In this document: in pieces, positions 51,236 to 63,684 of the stretch | Layout of the letters: each line of letters starts with the position of its first letter | How positions within the stretch are numbered: position 1 is the first letter of the stretch | Assembly (NCBI RefSeq): GCF_019925205.1 | Contig: NC_083564.1 | Coordinates: forward strand, 22,685,447-22,749,446 | DNA: 64,000 nt | Direction of reading: 5' to 3' | Source of the DNA: Metopolophium dirhodum | Taxonomy: Eukaryota; Arthropoda; Insecta; Hemiptera; Aphididae | Made by a program: the position numbers and the translations under genes | The notes under the pieces: generated by a model | Databases searched by the model: none | What the model was told of the DNA's origin: nothing | The model's input: only the letters and a program-made list of their open reading frames with translations

Positions 51236-53645
51236 TTCAGAATTCACAATAGTCCGCACATTATAAAGATAAGCCATAAAATACCCCCCCGAGGTATTAA
51301 CATATAATTTAAAACAGGCAGTTAAAAACACTTTAGGAATGTCGTAAAACAACCGATAACGAATGTTGTACGTACTTTGGATATTGGAATAATGTTTTTG
51401 CTTGGCGTTTGGTTTCAATGTAAAAAAACTAAAAAATCAAAGTTCAACGTATACGAACGTTTGGCATGACGTTTTCATCGTTTGTTTAATGACAAAATAA
51501 AATAACAGTTAGTCGTCGTGGACTTTCCCGGTAATAATCCATACGCACTGCTGTCGCGCGATGATTCAGATATTAATAATTAATTTGAAGGCGATAATAA
51601 TTGATTTTTTGCTAATGGTTTCAATAATCACGAATTAGAAACGTTTGCCAAACACAAATTTCTCCAAAGATGACAAACAATAATGTTCAGAAAAAAAAAG
51701 CTAGTATGAAAAAAAAAAAAAAAAAACAATTCGATGATTTCATCAATATTTCCATACAATAATAAATAACAATCGTCGTTAATGCGTATTACGTTATGGT
51801 TATAGCTTATTAGTATTTTCAAGACGGTCTTATCAAGTGCAGCACGCGTGTAATATAAAAATACGTGTACTGTGTACTACCTGTACGTGCTGCATTTACG
51901 TATATCTTGTGTATTTTATAGGTATATAATATGAATAAATTCAGGTGTTATCGACCCAAAAGACGTCCAAGGACACGAGTAATAATATTATGTAGTCTAA
52001 ACTCTAAATTGTAGGTGTACTGGCCATATTATATTATATGTAGGAAGTTGACCGTTACATCGCAGTACACACTGCAGTCTATACTCATCTACAGTACAAT
52101 TTAATTTATATAAATACACAATAGGTACTAATATTATTCAGTTTGCACGCCACTATATTGTAATAATAATGACCTTATAGGCAACACGTTTATCGAACTA
52201 TTGATTTTTATGTTGTAAATCATAGAAAACACGAAAGTATAATAACATGTAAAGCTGCGGCGCTGGGTGGTAAGTATATTACCATTGAGCCGGCAGGTAT
52301 ATAATATGTATACTCGATGGTATGACTAATCATGAAATCAAACGATTCCTAGACAATATACATTGAAATACAGCCATGGGCAATGGCCGGTTCGATCGAC
52401 CCGTGTAAAACTAATGCAGAGCTTAAACTAACGTCACAATGTATGCGAGTACAACAGTAAGTCTATATTATTATGCCGTGATGACTGAATACCGGCGGGT
52501 TATAAGTACGCCCGTTGCCCAGTCGTCAGACAGATGTTTATACAACAGATTGTGGTGCACGAAGCACTCGTCACGACACAAACAACACCTCTTTCACCAT
52601 ATGGTCGGAGAACTCGGAGTTAAAAACAAAGACGTATTCGAACGATCCGCGTACTGTGTAAACAAGTAAACAACTTTACAAGGAAGTCAAAATCGAGATG
52701 TTTGTTATAAGCTGAAAACGTATTTTGACGGATCCGTGGACATGAAATGACACAAACAAGAAACAGTGTAATCACTATTTAAGAAAGACTTAAACGTCGG
52801 TAGTCGGTACCTACTGCAATGTTGCAATAATAAGCTAATGTATAATTAACCAATAGTCAAAAAATGTGAACAACGATTTTACTGGTAAAATATTTAAACG
52901 ATGACGATGACCCAGTTATAATTTCTCGATTGACAAGTAGGTATCTATAAATAATATATATATTAATATGATTTAATATTATATTATAGTAGGTGAGCTA
53001 CTTAAAAGTTAAGACATAGTAAGTAACTTTTAAATAGGAATCATTATACGAGTGAATCAGCATTCGGCACAAAAAATAAGAAATAATGTGAAACTCCACT
53101 CAGTCGTTTCAAATATATGACAAGTGGCTAATTAGTGTTGCGAAAGAAATTTTTTTCCAATCAGGCAAAAGTTCGACATTATGATACATAATAATAAATG
53201 GTGCCTGTATAAGAATAAATACCATTCCCATTCCAATGTTATGATATTTAAATAGTTTGACTGAAACCATAGACGAACTCATCAATATGCAACCTTTGTA
53301 TTGCAGGTATTGTACCTACCTTTTATTAATTGATAATATTATTATTATAGATTAAGACTTGAGCAAACCGTTTGGTCCCCTCCTACTTAAATATTCACGA
53401 AATCTTATTTTAATGACGGTTTTTTCTTCCGTAATATTATATAAATACATTCGTTTTAAAGTCGAGCTCAAAAAGGGAGCGCCGCCCAATTATTATAAAA
53501 GTTTAAAGTTTTGACCATATAGATAATTTCGGAAAACACGAATAGACGATAGATAAAAATATGTACCACACACCAATATAGTGTTTGGATAAATTAAATC
53601 TATGTAATAAACGCACGAATGCGACACAAGTATCATCGGTTTTAC

Positions 53646-54060
53646 CTGTTAGGTAATTCCAACGACGGACGTACAACTACTGCGGCGGCGGAACTGACGT
53701 TGGAGAGGTGTGTCTTCTCGGACGGTGGCAGTGGACAACAGCGGACCTTGCGAGTGGAACTGACTGGTGACTACTGAGCGTCTGTCGTCTGAGCGCTCAC
53801 CACTTTGCTCGTCGCTGTGCCGTCTGGCGTCTGGGCGGGACCGGTGTCTGGGCGGGTGTACACCGCGTCACCGCCACCGCCACCGCCACCGCCACCGCCA
53901 CCACCACCGCCACCGGCGACCGTGACGCCGTGGGAGATAAAAAAAAATTGCAATCGCCGGTCCAGTGCGAACATACATGGTAGCGTGAAATATCCCGGGG
54001 GGGATGTCACCGAGATTATCGTACGCCGCGTCGGACATTTTCGGAAGACCGTAAGCTTAC
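53646..54060 (-). promoter_or_regulatory. GC-rich island, candidate promoter and 5' exon of beta-thymosin
   Basis: A GC- and CpG-rich block in AT-rich surroundings. On the minus strand it ends in CTAACAG followed by GTAAAA, a usable splice donor, and nothing in it shows a conserved coding frame. The nearest minus-strand gene that requires a 5' noncoding exon is the thymosin gene about 10.5 kb downstream. Assignment is inference from the unpaired donor and the unpaired acceptor at 43112. Confidence 0.45.
53871..53915. repeat. (CCGCCA)n microsatellite
   Basis: About seven CACCGC units, one interrupted by CACCAC. It produces poly-proline and poly-glycine frames on the two strands. Confidence 0.9.
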
Positions 54061-54405
54061 GGCGACGATTTCGTAGTTATTATTATGTATTAACTCCGTT
54101 GACCGTTATTGCAATACCTACCATCTACCTAATAATAATGAATAATAGTAGTTCAAAATATAATGCGCATACTACTATTAAGCTGGTTAACCTATCTATT
54201 AAAAAATACTAAACCACAACAATGATATATAATATATATATATATATAATATATTTGTGTAAAGAATTATTTAACAAATATTTACCTAACAAATACAAAT
54301 ATAAAATATATATTACACAATATCTCAAATATACCATATTTAGATATTGGATGTAATTCGTGTAACTGTAAATATTATAATCTATACAGCCATAGTAGGG
54401 TATAT
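54061..54405. other. Intergenic, no gene seen
   Basis: AT-rich, with a TATA-rich run at about 54224-54254. No coding frame. Confidence 0.4.
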
Positions 54406-54413
54406 ATTATGAT

Positions 54414-55008
54414 TAGGGATCGGATTTGAATGCAAATTGCATTTTTTTCTGAATGTCCGAAAACATTGGTTTCCAAGCAAAAAGTTCATTTCATACGTCA
54501 AAGAAATAAAAAATGTAACTATTATTTTGCATTTTTTGAAATTTTTAGTGCATTTTGTGGTTTTTAAGTCATTTTTTCAACATGTTTTCCACATTCATTC
54601 TAAAAAAAACTAAAATACCTAAATATTTATTATGTTACGAAATTACGAAATTATTGTTGACACGTGTATAATACAATGCTATGAAACAAAAGGTAAAAGT
54701 ATAACGAATATACCTATCTAAATGGTATGTATACCTATTAAATTTTTTATTTTTTAGAATAAAAAGAAGATGGACAGAAGATAATTGAAAATTAATTAAT
54801 TAAGGTTGTATTGTATTTAAATATTTTTTATTAGATTTTTCATAATAATGTTTTTTTTTATAAGTTTTAAATTTAAAATGTTGTTTTTATTGAATATAAA
54901 ACCCATTTTTAAAGTTTTTTAGGGCATTTTTTTAGTGCATTTTTTGATGTTCAAGCATTTTTTTAAGGCATTTTTCTTGTTTTTTAGAGCATTTAAATCC
55001 GATCCCTA
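54414..55008. mobile_element. hAT-type MITE with 8-bp duplication
   Basis: TAGGGATCGGATTTGAATGC at the left and the inverted GCATTTAAATCCGATCCCTA at the right (one mismatch in 20). Flanked by ATTATGAT at 54406-54413 and 55009-55016, a perfect 8-base duplication. Inside, GCATTTTT words recur in both orientations. No transposase. Confidence 0.87.
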
Positions 55009-55016
55009 ATTATGAT

Positions 55017-57124
55017 ATATATTATTATGTACCTATATATACCACACCATCGGCGTGCGCAGGCCTCTTTTTCTGGTCTGCGTTAATTAATCCCCCATAA
55101 CACAAACTAGTACGATAGTAAATATATTCAAGTCTCGCTAGAGACCCATTTCCTTGGGTAAGAAACACCGATAAAAAACAGCGAGCAAATGACGATGGCG
55201 AGACTATTATACATTTATTATTAAATTAATTATTTTATACATTAAGTTTCATATTTGCGCTCGGACCTCTCACTCGCACACGTTGGTCGTATGCGGCGTG
55301 CGAGAGAGAGACAGTGACGAGAACTGCAGTTTTATGATTCTCATTTTTCGTTCATATTGCCTCCGTCTTATCTGCGGTACTATGTACAAACAATATATAT
55401 TCCATAGTCTATTATTAATAATAATAATAATAATTTATTTACGGAAATAATTTCCAATTACAAAAATATTGTAGTGACAGTTTGTGTTAAGTGCACATAA
55501 TATGGGTTACAACTTAAAAGTAATGTGAATACAAATAACATAAAACAGAACAAAATAGAGAAAAAAACAAAAGAAAATAGAAAAAAAAAGTATAATATGT
55601 ATACAAATCTTAAATATTAAATAACGATTTAAACTTAAAGATATTGTATAAAAGCAGCATAATATGAAGAAATAATTATATTGAGTCATTGAGAGTATAG
55701 TGGTTATAAATGTAGGTAGAAGAAATAAAAAGGGGGAAAATATTATATAGAAAGCAGACAAATAGAAGAAGATAAGAGATGATTAGATCAAATATTAGAC
55801 AAATTAAATAAGGTAGTGTTAAATAAATCTAAGTCTTTAGTTGAATTAGCTGCTGACATAAGTATATTTGCAGGGGTATATAGCATATAGTTTGAAGAGA
55901 AAGAGGAAAGATAAAAAGTGGAATTATTTCTGGAATTAGATTGGTTTACTCTAAAATTTAAACGTTCGATTTATTATTTCTTTCCCATTGCCACAGATTA
56001 TTTTCATACAGTCAGTGCCATTGCTTTAAATTGTCATCAACTCCATTGCTCATTAGAATACGTTATTTCTCTGCCTGTACTTTTGATTGGTCTCAGATTT
56101 TATATTTATATCTATTGATGTCTGCTGTCGTAATGTGTTTTCATCTGCCCATAGATAAGTGTATTATAGAATCTGCAGCCTGCCAGTTTTTACACGGGAT
56201 CACGGGCTTATGATTAGCTCTTTGATAAATATGGTTCAATCACTTTTCTTTGGTTAACACCATGAACTAAGATACTATCTTAGTTCATGGTTAACACTTT
56301 AGTCTTTATGACCCTTTACTTTTTGACTTTCGATAACAATGCTTCGACATTTTGTAAAAGCATTGACTCAGCTACAATGGGTTTCAGATGCGGCTCAGTA
56401 CCTACGTCACTTATTGCGCAACACTACAATAATTTATTCTACATAATATTATTATTCATCTCGCATTTTAATACTTTCTCATTTTTTAATTTTCCATAGT
56501 TCAATCTTTTCCACCATCGTGGTTTAAAAGTGAATAGAATAAAATAATTATATCTAGGGCATTTCAAGTTTAAATTTTAATCATAAACGGGACAAAGGTA
56601 AACGTTTTAAAATAATTATAACTATAATAGATTCCAGTATTTCACACGTAAAAATAATAATATTATAATAACTATCATCTACCTAATGATGAAAATATAT
56701 TGAATACAATGTTCTATAATTATTGATGTTTGTTTAAATATGTATTTAATGATGATTTTATATTATATTATGTGACATAATGGTGACGTTAATTTATTAC
56801 ACTGCGTGCAAAGTATTCATTTGTCAGTAAAAACAAACTGTGATAGTGTATAGTGGACAGTGGTATATTGTATATTGAATAGTATGGTAAAAAAATTAAA
56901 AAGTACAATAATGTGGCTGCAGATTCTAAATAATACAGTCGACACACTGTTAGAAAGGTACCTGGTACATACTTAATATACGATATAAATATATAAATTT
57001 ATAAATATAACAGCTATTTAAGCAGAGTACCTATTATAGTCAGCATAGGCAATCAAATATACTTGATGAGAAATTTTTTTTTTAAATATATAATAGCGTC
57101 TATATTTTAGACTTTAGTACCTAT
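55017..57124. other. Intergenic, no gene seen
   Basis: About 55040-55330 is GC-richer, with GGCGTGCGCAGGCCTC and CGTGCGAGAGAGAGACAG; it resembles eroded transposon sequence but was not classified. The rest is AT-rich, with weak frames at 55918-56213 and 56287-56499 and a short perfect hairpin at 56259. Confidence 0.4.
56259..56291. repeat. Perfect 16-bp hairpin
   Basis: ACCATGAACTAAGATA, a single C, then the exact inverted copy TATCTTAGTTCATGGT. One-base loop and no decay. Confidence 0.85.
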
Positions 57125-57129
57125 CATAA

Positions 57130-57575
57130 TATTAGATTCTGAGCGGAGCGAGGAAGCTAGTGGTTTTACTGTGGTGTTTATTTTTATTTTTTTTTTTTTT
57201 ATATATATCCTGTGCTTCGATTTCTACATTATAGTACCTTATCTTTTAGAAAATTGGATCAAGATGGTACTTTAGAGAGGTCATTTTTCGATTTTATCTA
57301 TAATTATTTAATGCCACGGGAAAAACCACCGAAAAATTACGGAAAAAACCTCTAAAAATGCTTTGTTTATCACCATAGAAACGAATATAAAATAATAATA
57401 TTATAATATTAGTTCAACTTACGTGATACCTATAATGAATAAAAACAGTATAAAATATCCAGACTGACAAACCGTCTCCGCTCAGAATCGTTTTCTTATA
57501 CAATGATATTATTACAACAGACCACTTGTGACCTACTGTACAGCAGAGCGACATCCACTTACCCGCTTTTTTTTT
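57130..57575 (-). repeat. Short copy of repeat family B (inverted)
   Basis: Starts AGATTCTGAGCGGAGCGAGG and ends CAGAGCGACATCCACTTACC CGC, the same termini as the 6721 copy in the other orientation. The middle includes CCGTCTCCGCTCAGAATCGT, so the terminal word is present twice. Confidence 0.7.
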
Positions 57576-57600
57576 AATTTTAAATTAATATTATTATAAT

Positions 57601-58312
57601 ACTAGCTGATCCCGTGCACTCCGTTGCCCGTTAAATGTACCAACTCTATATGACTCAAACTTTGTTCAATTCGTCATTTAATATTCGGTGCACGGTGTTC
57701 AAAATTCATCTTAACTTTTCCGTTGCCCGGAATAAAAATTCTGATTCGCAGCAGTATATTATCAGGGCCTAAAATTGTGTGCAGTAGCACACACTATGTG
57801 TGCAGTAGCTAATATTAAATGTGCAGTAGCAAATTTAAAAGTGTGAAGTACTATTTTCGGCTTTTATAAATTTTTATTTGATTAATATTCAACAATAATT
57901 ATTGAAAATTACTAATTACCATATTGTATTCGTTTAAAATCCTTAACATTGCAAATAATACCGACTACACCATATTCTGAGTGGCTTATAATATAATAAG
58001 TACATTAACCCAAGCTATTTAGTTTTTAATTCTAAAATGTTTAGTCATCAAGGTATTAAGGACTTTTATAGAAGATTGTATATTATATTATATTATATTT
58101 ATTATAACTAATTATTTATAAACAGCAAAAACAATATTATGCAATGTCTATGTTCATTATTTTATAATATTTTGATGTAGAATTAGGTGTGCAGTAGCAA
58201 AATATCTTAATAGATCGCGGACCCCGTGCTGTTTGTACGTAAGTGTATGATTTAAATCTAAAGCATCAAAGTTATACCGAGTTTGTCATATTCCACCTAT
58301 GATGGATATAAC
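57601..58312 (-). mobile_element. Helitron 3' half, split by a later insertion
   Basis: ACTAGCTGATCCCGTGCACT at 57601 is the inverted 3' end of the Helitron at 34677. Homology runs to CAGCAGTATATTATCAGG (about 57767), breaks, and resumes at about 58210 with CCCCGTGCTGTTTGTACGTA and on to TCCACCTATGATGG. The 5' end is missing. The intervening 440 bases belong to another sequence. Confidence 0.72.
57767..58212. mobile_element. Insertion inside the Helitron
   Basis: AT-rich, with GTGCAGTAGCA words clustered at the left (three or four copies in about 90 bases) and one at the right (about 58187). Begins near CAGGGCCTAAA, a hAT-like start. No clear target duplication or coding frame was found. Confidence 0.45.
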
Positions 58313-59147
58313 CTTATTTTTTATATAAAAATAGTTTATAGGTATTTGAGGACATTCTCAGTTTCTAATTTTTTAAGGTTTTTTTTTTTATAAATATCAA
58401 TAAAATTTTATTCGTCAGGTCAAAAAGCTTGAAAATATTCATCATTTATCATTTTTCATTATTTTCATAATTTTGCAAGTTCTCATATGGGGTTATTTTT
58501 TTCACGGGGCCATTCAGTGGCGTGGTGAACAGTAATTTCAGAAGCAATTGCCTCTGAGATTTTTCTTAAATAGATAGGGGTGGGTGGTAGCTAGCTGGTG
58601 GGTCCCCTAGTAAATGTAATATGATATACTCAATAGGCAGGTACTCAATGACAATAACGATCTGAAATTTAATTAGTTATATTACATCAATACATTATTA
58701 TGCATTAGGACTTGGGATATTTGTAACTTGCCTCTGGAAAATTTCTAGCTCGCCACACCGACCAAGTGTGACTAAATTTCCAGGGTTTTTTTTTTTTTGC
58801 GGTACCTTAATACCATGATATTATATGAGTAGTGTGTGCATACTGCATAGTGCATTCCTCAAAATAAATCGACGTAAATAATATTGTCCATAGACATATA
58901 AATAAATATTATGTCTATGGTGATACTCAATCTATGGTGATGCACTAAACGGTGGGAATTTCACAATAGTTTATTATCTCTAGAAAGTTCGCACTGTAAT
59001 TATCTAATACATATGTTATTGAAATAGTGATAACGAAAATTATTGTGGGCTTACTTTGAGCAGTTTGACCTTCCCTAAAAATCCTCGTAATTTTTGCACT
59101 TGTTTAAGTTGTAGTTTGAGAAAAACGTTTAAACCATAAATTACAAA
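58313..59147. other. Intergenic with small repeats; OSCP promoter at right end
   Basis: A family B fragment lies at about 58370-58450 (ATAAATATCAATAAAATTTT). A GTGGCG-type element runs at about 58511-58765: CAGTGGCGTGGTGAAC at the left and CTAGCTCGCCACACCG at the right. The last 100-150 bases before 59148 should hold the OSCP start site; no TATA box stands out. Confidence 0.45.
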
Positions 59148-62100
59148 ATGGCATCCACAAAATTCACTACAGTCGTAAGTATATATTATTGTTTTTGTCG
59201 TTTCATATTTATTGTTTTTGATGTTTCAGGTGAGGTCGTTAAGCTCATCCTCAAGCTCAACCCAAGGAATGGTCAAAGTGAGTAATTTTTTTTAATGATT
59301 TTCATAAAATAGAAATATAGTTCATTTGTATATTGTGCATTTTATTTTTATTATAAACAGCCCCCAATTAAAGTATTTGGCATCGAAGGGCGTTATGCCA
59401 CTGCTTTGTTTTCCGCCGGTAGCAAACAGAATAAATTGGAAGCCATCGAGAAAGATTTGATCAAATTTCAGGTAGCGGTTGATTTTAATCTAATTACTAA
59501 ACTACATAATATTTTACAAATTGTGAAAACATTTATTTTACAGACTGCATTAAAATCAGATAAAGTCCTTAAGGAGTTTGTTGATAACCCAATTAACAAA
59601 AGGTCATTAAAGTCTAGCACTTTACAATTGGCTGCAAAAAAACTTGCTCTTTCACCTCCGTCATCCAATTTTTTGAGTAAGTTATAGTACTCGGAATCAA
59701 TTTGTTTTTATGCTAAATTTTTAGCCTTCTGATGAATTGAGTTTATTTTTCTGCATCTATTAAGTTTTATTTGGTGGTAAAATAACGTTCATAAAAATTA
59801 ATTAGAAAAATTGTATTTTATTATATAATTGATCAAATAAAAATATAATTGTTAAATTTCGCCCTGTCAGTACAATAAGGCCATAACTCAAAAAAATCAG
59901 ATGTTGAGGAAATCAATATGAAAGTTTAGAATAAAATGGCAATTTTTTAATAAAAAAAAAAAAAAATAATGTTGTGGGTAGACACATTTATAATTTTGTT
60001 GTGATTATAATCAAATGATTTTTATTCATGTAAATATCTTTACTTTTGTGTGATTTCAACTTAAATAAACAAAAATTGAAATTTTTCTAGGCCTTATTGC
60101 ACTACCTTTTAAATTTATTTTAATATTATTTTGACCGTAAACAAAATGTATGAAGTATTAAAAATTATGATTTAAGTAATATATATTAATATTATTAAAT
60201 ATGTTGATGTTGATCTAAGACACACTTGAACTGCAAAATGAAATAATTGTATAATATAATATTTAGTTTTTAAAAGGAACTTCAGTCTCTTGAATGTTTG
60301 ATTATTTTTAACAATATTAACATTGAATTATAACAATTTGTTTATTAAATAATTATTATTACAAAATAATATAATAATAATATCACTTTGTATTAAACAA
60401 ATATACACAATTTAAATACTATGAATTAGAGTAAAAATTAGTGAAATAAATTAATGATCATATTTTAATATTATTAATGTTATGGTGTATGTTATTATCT
60501 CAGTATGCGGTATTATAGCTCTAAAAGTTTGAAAGTTGTAAGTTTAAAAGCAACTTAAAGCAGATGTTCTGACCCTATGTACTTGTTTCGGTAAACAAGC
60601 CATAATATTTTGTTTTACGGCCAAATTGTGCTTAGGAATTTAACATATACATTCAATGCAATAAAGATTTTTAGCAAATATTAGTTTTATTTATATAAGA
60701 AGGTAGCCATGATAGGTTAGGCCATATGACGCCACTACCAAAAAAATAGAGAAAAAAATTACAAATTCATAGACACCATAACAAAAATCATAAATTTCGA
60801 GTTGTGGCCTTCTTTACACTGACAGTGCAAATTTTAGTAACAGTTATAAATTCAACTAATAATTAAGAGGTTATACATCCTATATTGAAAGTATATAGTA
60901 GATTTAATACTGTAAACTGTTATAAATAATACAATATGTAAGTTGCATATTATCTGTAAAAACTTGAATATAAAATATATTTTATTTATAGGCATGTTGG
61001 CTGAAAATGGAAGATTACAAAAACTTAATTCAATCATTAACAGTTTCAAAATTATCATGGCTGCACACCGAGGAGACTTGCCGTGTGTTGTAACAACAGC
61101 TAAGGTACCAAATATATTTTGGTTTTTATTAGGAAAGTTATACATACCCCTATAAGTATAATATATAAATACAATATATAATATAAATTTAAAATATTAA
61201 AGTTTAATTACCAAAATATAATGTTCTGTTACTAGAAATAAAATACCAAAGGAATTCTTACAGAAATAATTAAAAGTTTTTCATATAATATATGTAGCAT
61301 TTCTAATAATATGCCTATGCAGACATCATGAATGGATTTCATTCACTCTAAGTTAATACATTTATTAGTTTGAATTAAATATCTAACTTTTAATTAATTT
61401 CTGTATAATTTTTGTAATATATCATACTCTACTAGTGTGAAGGTCACTTACTTGATAAAAATAAGTTTAAAACTGGTTCTAATTACCTATCAGGTTACGC
61501 AAAATATATTTTTCAGTGCTGACTGTTTTCCCTTAATTTGTTGCACTATTTTTGTACAGTTTTTGGATTTGTGCATTTTTTTGACATTTCCCAGACGTCA
61601 CTGTGGTTTAAAATTTATTATAATAAAAATGTAATTGTTTAAGTCATTTTAAATATAATTATAAAAATATATATTTATATAAAAGGTTCACGAAACACTC
61701 ATTATTTCAAAAAGTATTAATGTTTTTATTAAAAAATCATATTTTTATCCTTATATTTTTTTAAGTTTTTTACTTTTTTGAATGACAACAGAGTTTTAAT
61801 TTCATATTCCAAAGCAGAATATTTTTCTCAGTATTTTATACATAAAAATTGAATTTAGGACGAGTAGTTTATGAGTTGTAAGTATTTAAAGTTTAGACAA
61901 GCGGAGTAGTGGACAAACATTTTGCGGGGTACCCTGTTCCACTCTTCACTGCCCATGTTATCATTCAAAAAATTAAAAAACTTAAAAAATTATAAGGATA
62001 AAAAATATGTTCAAAATCATTAATACTTTTTAAAATAATGAGTGTTTCATGATAAAAGAATCACTCTGTATATATATACTTAATTGCACTTATACTTTAT

Positions 62101-63684
62101 TATTATGACTCAACAGCTATTATTTATTATTTTTGTTATCGCAAACACCCGCACAGACTACAAAGACAGGAAGCCCGAGGTTAATTTAATGGATGTTGAT
62201 ATTGTTGATTAGTAAATAACACAAAAATATATTAATATCTATAAAATGATCTAGTTAGATATCAGCTTTTGCAAATACCTTAATATTAAATTAAACAGTT
62301 TTTGTATGTGACTTTCTCAATATGCTTGTCTAAAGATATTTTGAATTGTTACAACTGCTTATAGCTCAACTCAAATAAATAATAAAATTACAAATCTCTT
62401 CATACCTATAATAATACCCTTTTTTCAATAGTTATTTTATTTTATTTATAACATTTTTTTTTTTTATGATTTAAAATGAAAAATTGGTACTTATAAAACT
62501 TATACAATATAACTGTCTATCACTTGACTAATTTTTTACTAAATTAACACATTTTGACAAAATAAAATTTTTTTAATGCTTTCATTGCATCACAACTCAA
62601 TTTTTTTTTATTGCAATTTTAACTATAGATTATGAATATTTTGTTTTAAAAAAATGTTAAATAAAAGATTTTTTCTAATAACAAAATGTACAATGTTAAA
62701 ATTAAGTATTTACAAATAATTAAGCTAATTATTTTTTTTTACACGTATTTGTTTTAATAATTATTCCTAATTTACTTGTGAATAAAATAAAAAACAATTT
62801 AATCTTTTAAGGTAATTTAGTAATTGCTTATCTAGATTTTGATATTTAATAAACACGTGTCTATTTATGCCTTCATTGTGTAAAAATAATCATATTTCAA
62901 CAATATCAGAGATATCTGAAATATAAAATAATCATGTTAAAATGTTCAAATATTGTTTATTCATAAATTTCAACTTACTTTAACTTAGTCAACTTTGTTA
63001 TTAAAAAAAAACTTTGCATCCAAAAATTGTTTTAAAAAAAAATAGTTATCCGAATGTGCAGAAAAAGTAGATCTTACCATTTAAAATAAATAATGGGTTT
63101 TTTCAATACTGTCTTTCTCCTCCCGATAACCCTATTTCAACCCAAAATCATTCAGCTCAAATATTTAGTGGTGCTTTTTAGCATAAAAACAATTATAACA
63201 GATGTGGGCAGTAAATGCTTAATTTCAGTACACAAAGTGGATGAGCGCACTGTTAAAGAAATTACACAATATTATGTGGGAGTGATTTCATTAAAAAGCT
63301 ACTATTGTTACCAAGTTACCGATGCGGAAATAACCTGTATCCATTTCATAAAGTAGCCACGACATGATATGTGTACATATAATATTATAATATGCAATAA
63401 AAATGTATTATACCATAGTATGTTTTATACTGATAAATATAATCGGTCCTATAATAATATTATACATGTATTTTAATTTTTAGCCTTTGGACGCAGCTGA
63501 ACAACAGGAACTTAAAAAGACATTGCAAGCGTTTTCGAAAAAAGGAGAGACAATCAAGTTAGAATTAAAAGTCGATTCATCACTTATTGGTGGAATGATA
63601 GTCAGCATTGGCGACAAATATGTCGATATGAGTGTTGCTACAAAAATTAAGAAGTACACCGAAATCATCCAGGATGCCGTTTAA
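59148..63684 (+). CDS. ATPsynO: ATP synthase subunit O, mitochondrial (OSCP), 6 exons
   Basis: Oligomycin-sensitivity-conferring protein, the stator-stalk subunit joining F1 to the peripheral stalk in the mitochondrial inner membrane. Exons: 59148-59174, 59230-59277, 59361-59471, 59544-59676, 60992-61104, 63484-63684; they join to 210 residues, the usual length. Residues 1-22 ([20 protein letters not shown] start) form a basic, serine-rich presequence with no acidic residue. The OSCP/delta domain follows from [20 protein letters not shown] through the helical N-terminal part. The conserved C-terminal signature is at about 172-194 ([20 protein letters not shown]). The protein ends EIIQDAV. The start is the first ATG, in a good context (AAAATGG). 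Introns 4 and 5 are long and carry MITEs. Confidence 0.97.
59868..60105. mobile_element. Small TIR element in OSCP intron 4
   Basis: TCAGTACAATAAGGCC at the left and GGCCTTATTGCACTA at the right are inverted with one or two mismatches; the middle is AT-rich with an A run. No coding sequence. Confidence 0.5.
61687..62053. mobile_element. MITE with long inverted arms in OSCP intron 5
   Basis: TTCACGAAACACTCATTATT at the left pairs with AATAATGAGTGTTTCATGAT at the right; the arms continue through AAAGTATTAATG and TTTTTATCCTTATA for about 110 bases. The middle contains a GC-richer patch with GGGGTACCCTGTTCC. No transposase frame. Confidence 0.75.
62054..63483 (+). other. Remainder of OSCP intron 5
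   Basis: AT-rich. An 87-codon frame at 63093-63356 (start [15 protein letters not shown]) has no recognised domain and may be debris of a decayed element. Confidence 0.5.

Larger units (their letters stand above)
43112..53645 (-). other. Probable long 5' intron of the beta-thymosin gene
   Basis: Begins, on the minus strand, at a donor CAG-GTAAAA (53646/53645) and ends at the acceptor TTTTTATAG at 43112, two bases before the ATG. No conserved coding sequence lies between. It holds MITE 44433-44848, repeat fragment 48350-48605, a (TA)n run at about 49053-49076, a stem-like CRE-containing segment near 49440 and an eroded family A copy near 50960-51235. Linkage of these two splice sites is inferred, not shown. 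Confidence 0.45.

Noticed and set aside
52439..52669. 76-codon plus-strand frame in a moderately GC stretch
   Set aside because: No domain or conserved pattern seen; in the presumed thymosin 5' intron.
53771..54212. Poly-proline (plus) and poly-glycine (minus) frames
   Set aside because: Both arise from the CCGCCA microsatellite in a GC-rich island; no conserved sequence on either side.
63093..63356. 87-codon plus-strand frame in OSCP intron 5
   Set aside because: No recognised domain and no flanking splice sites that join OSCP.
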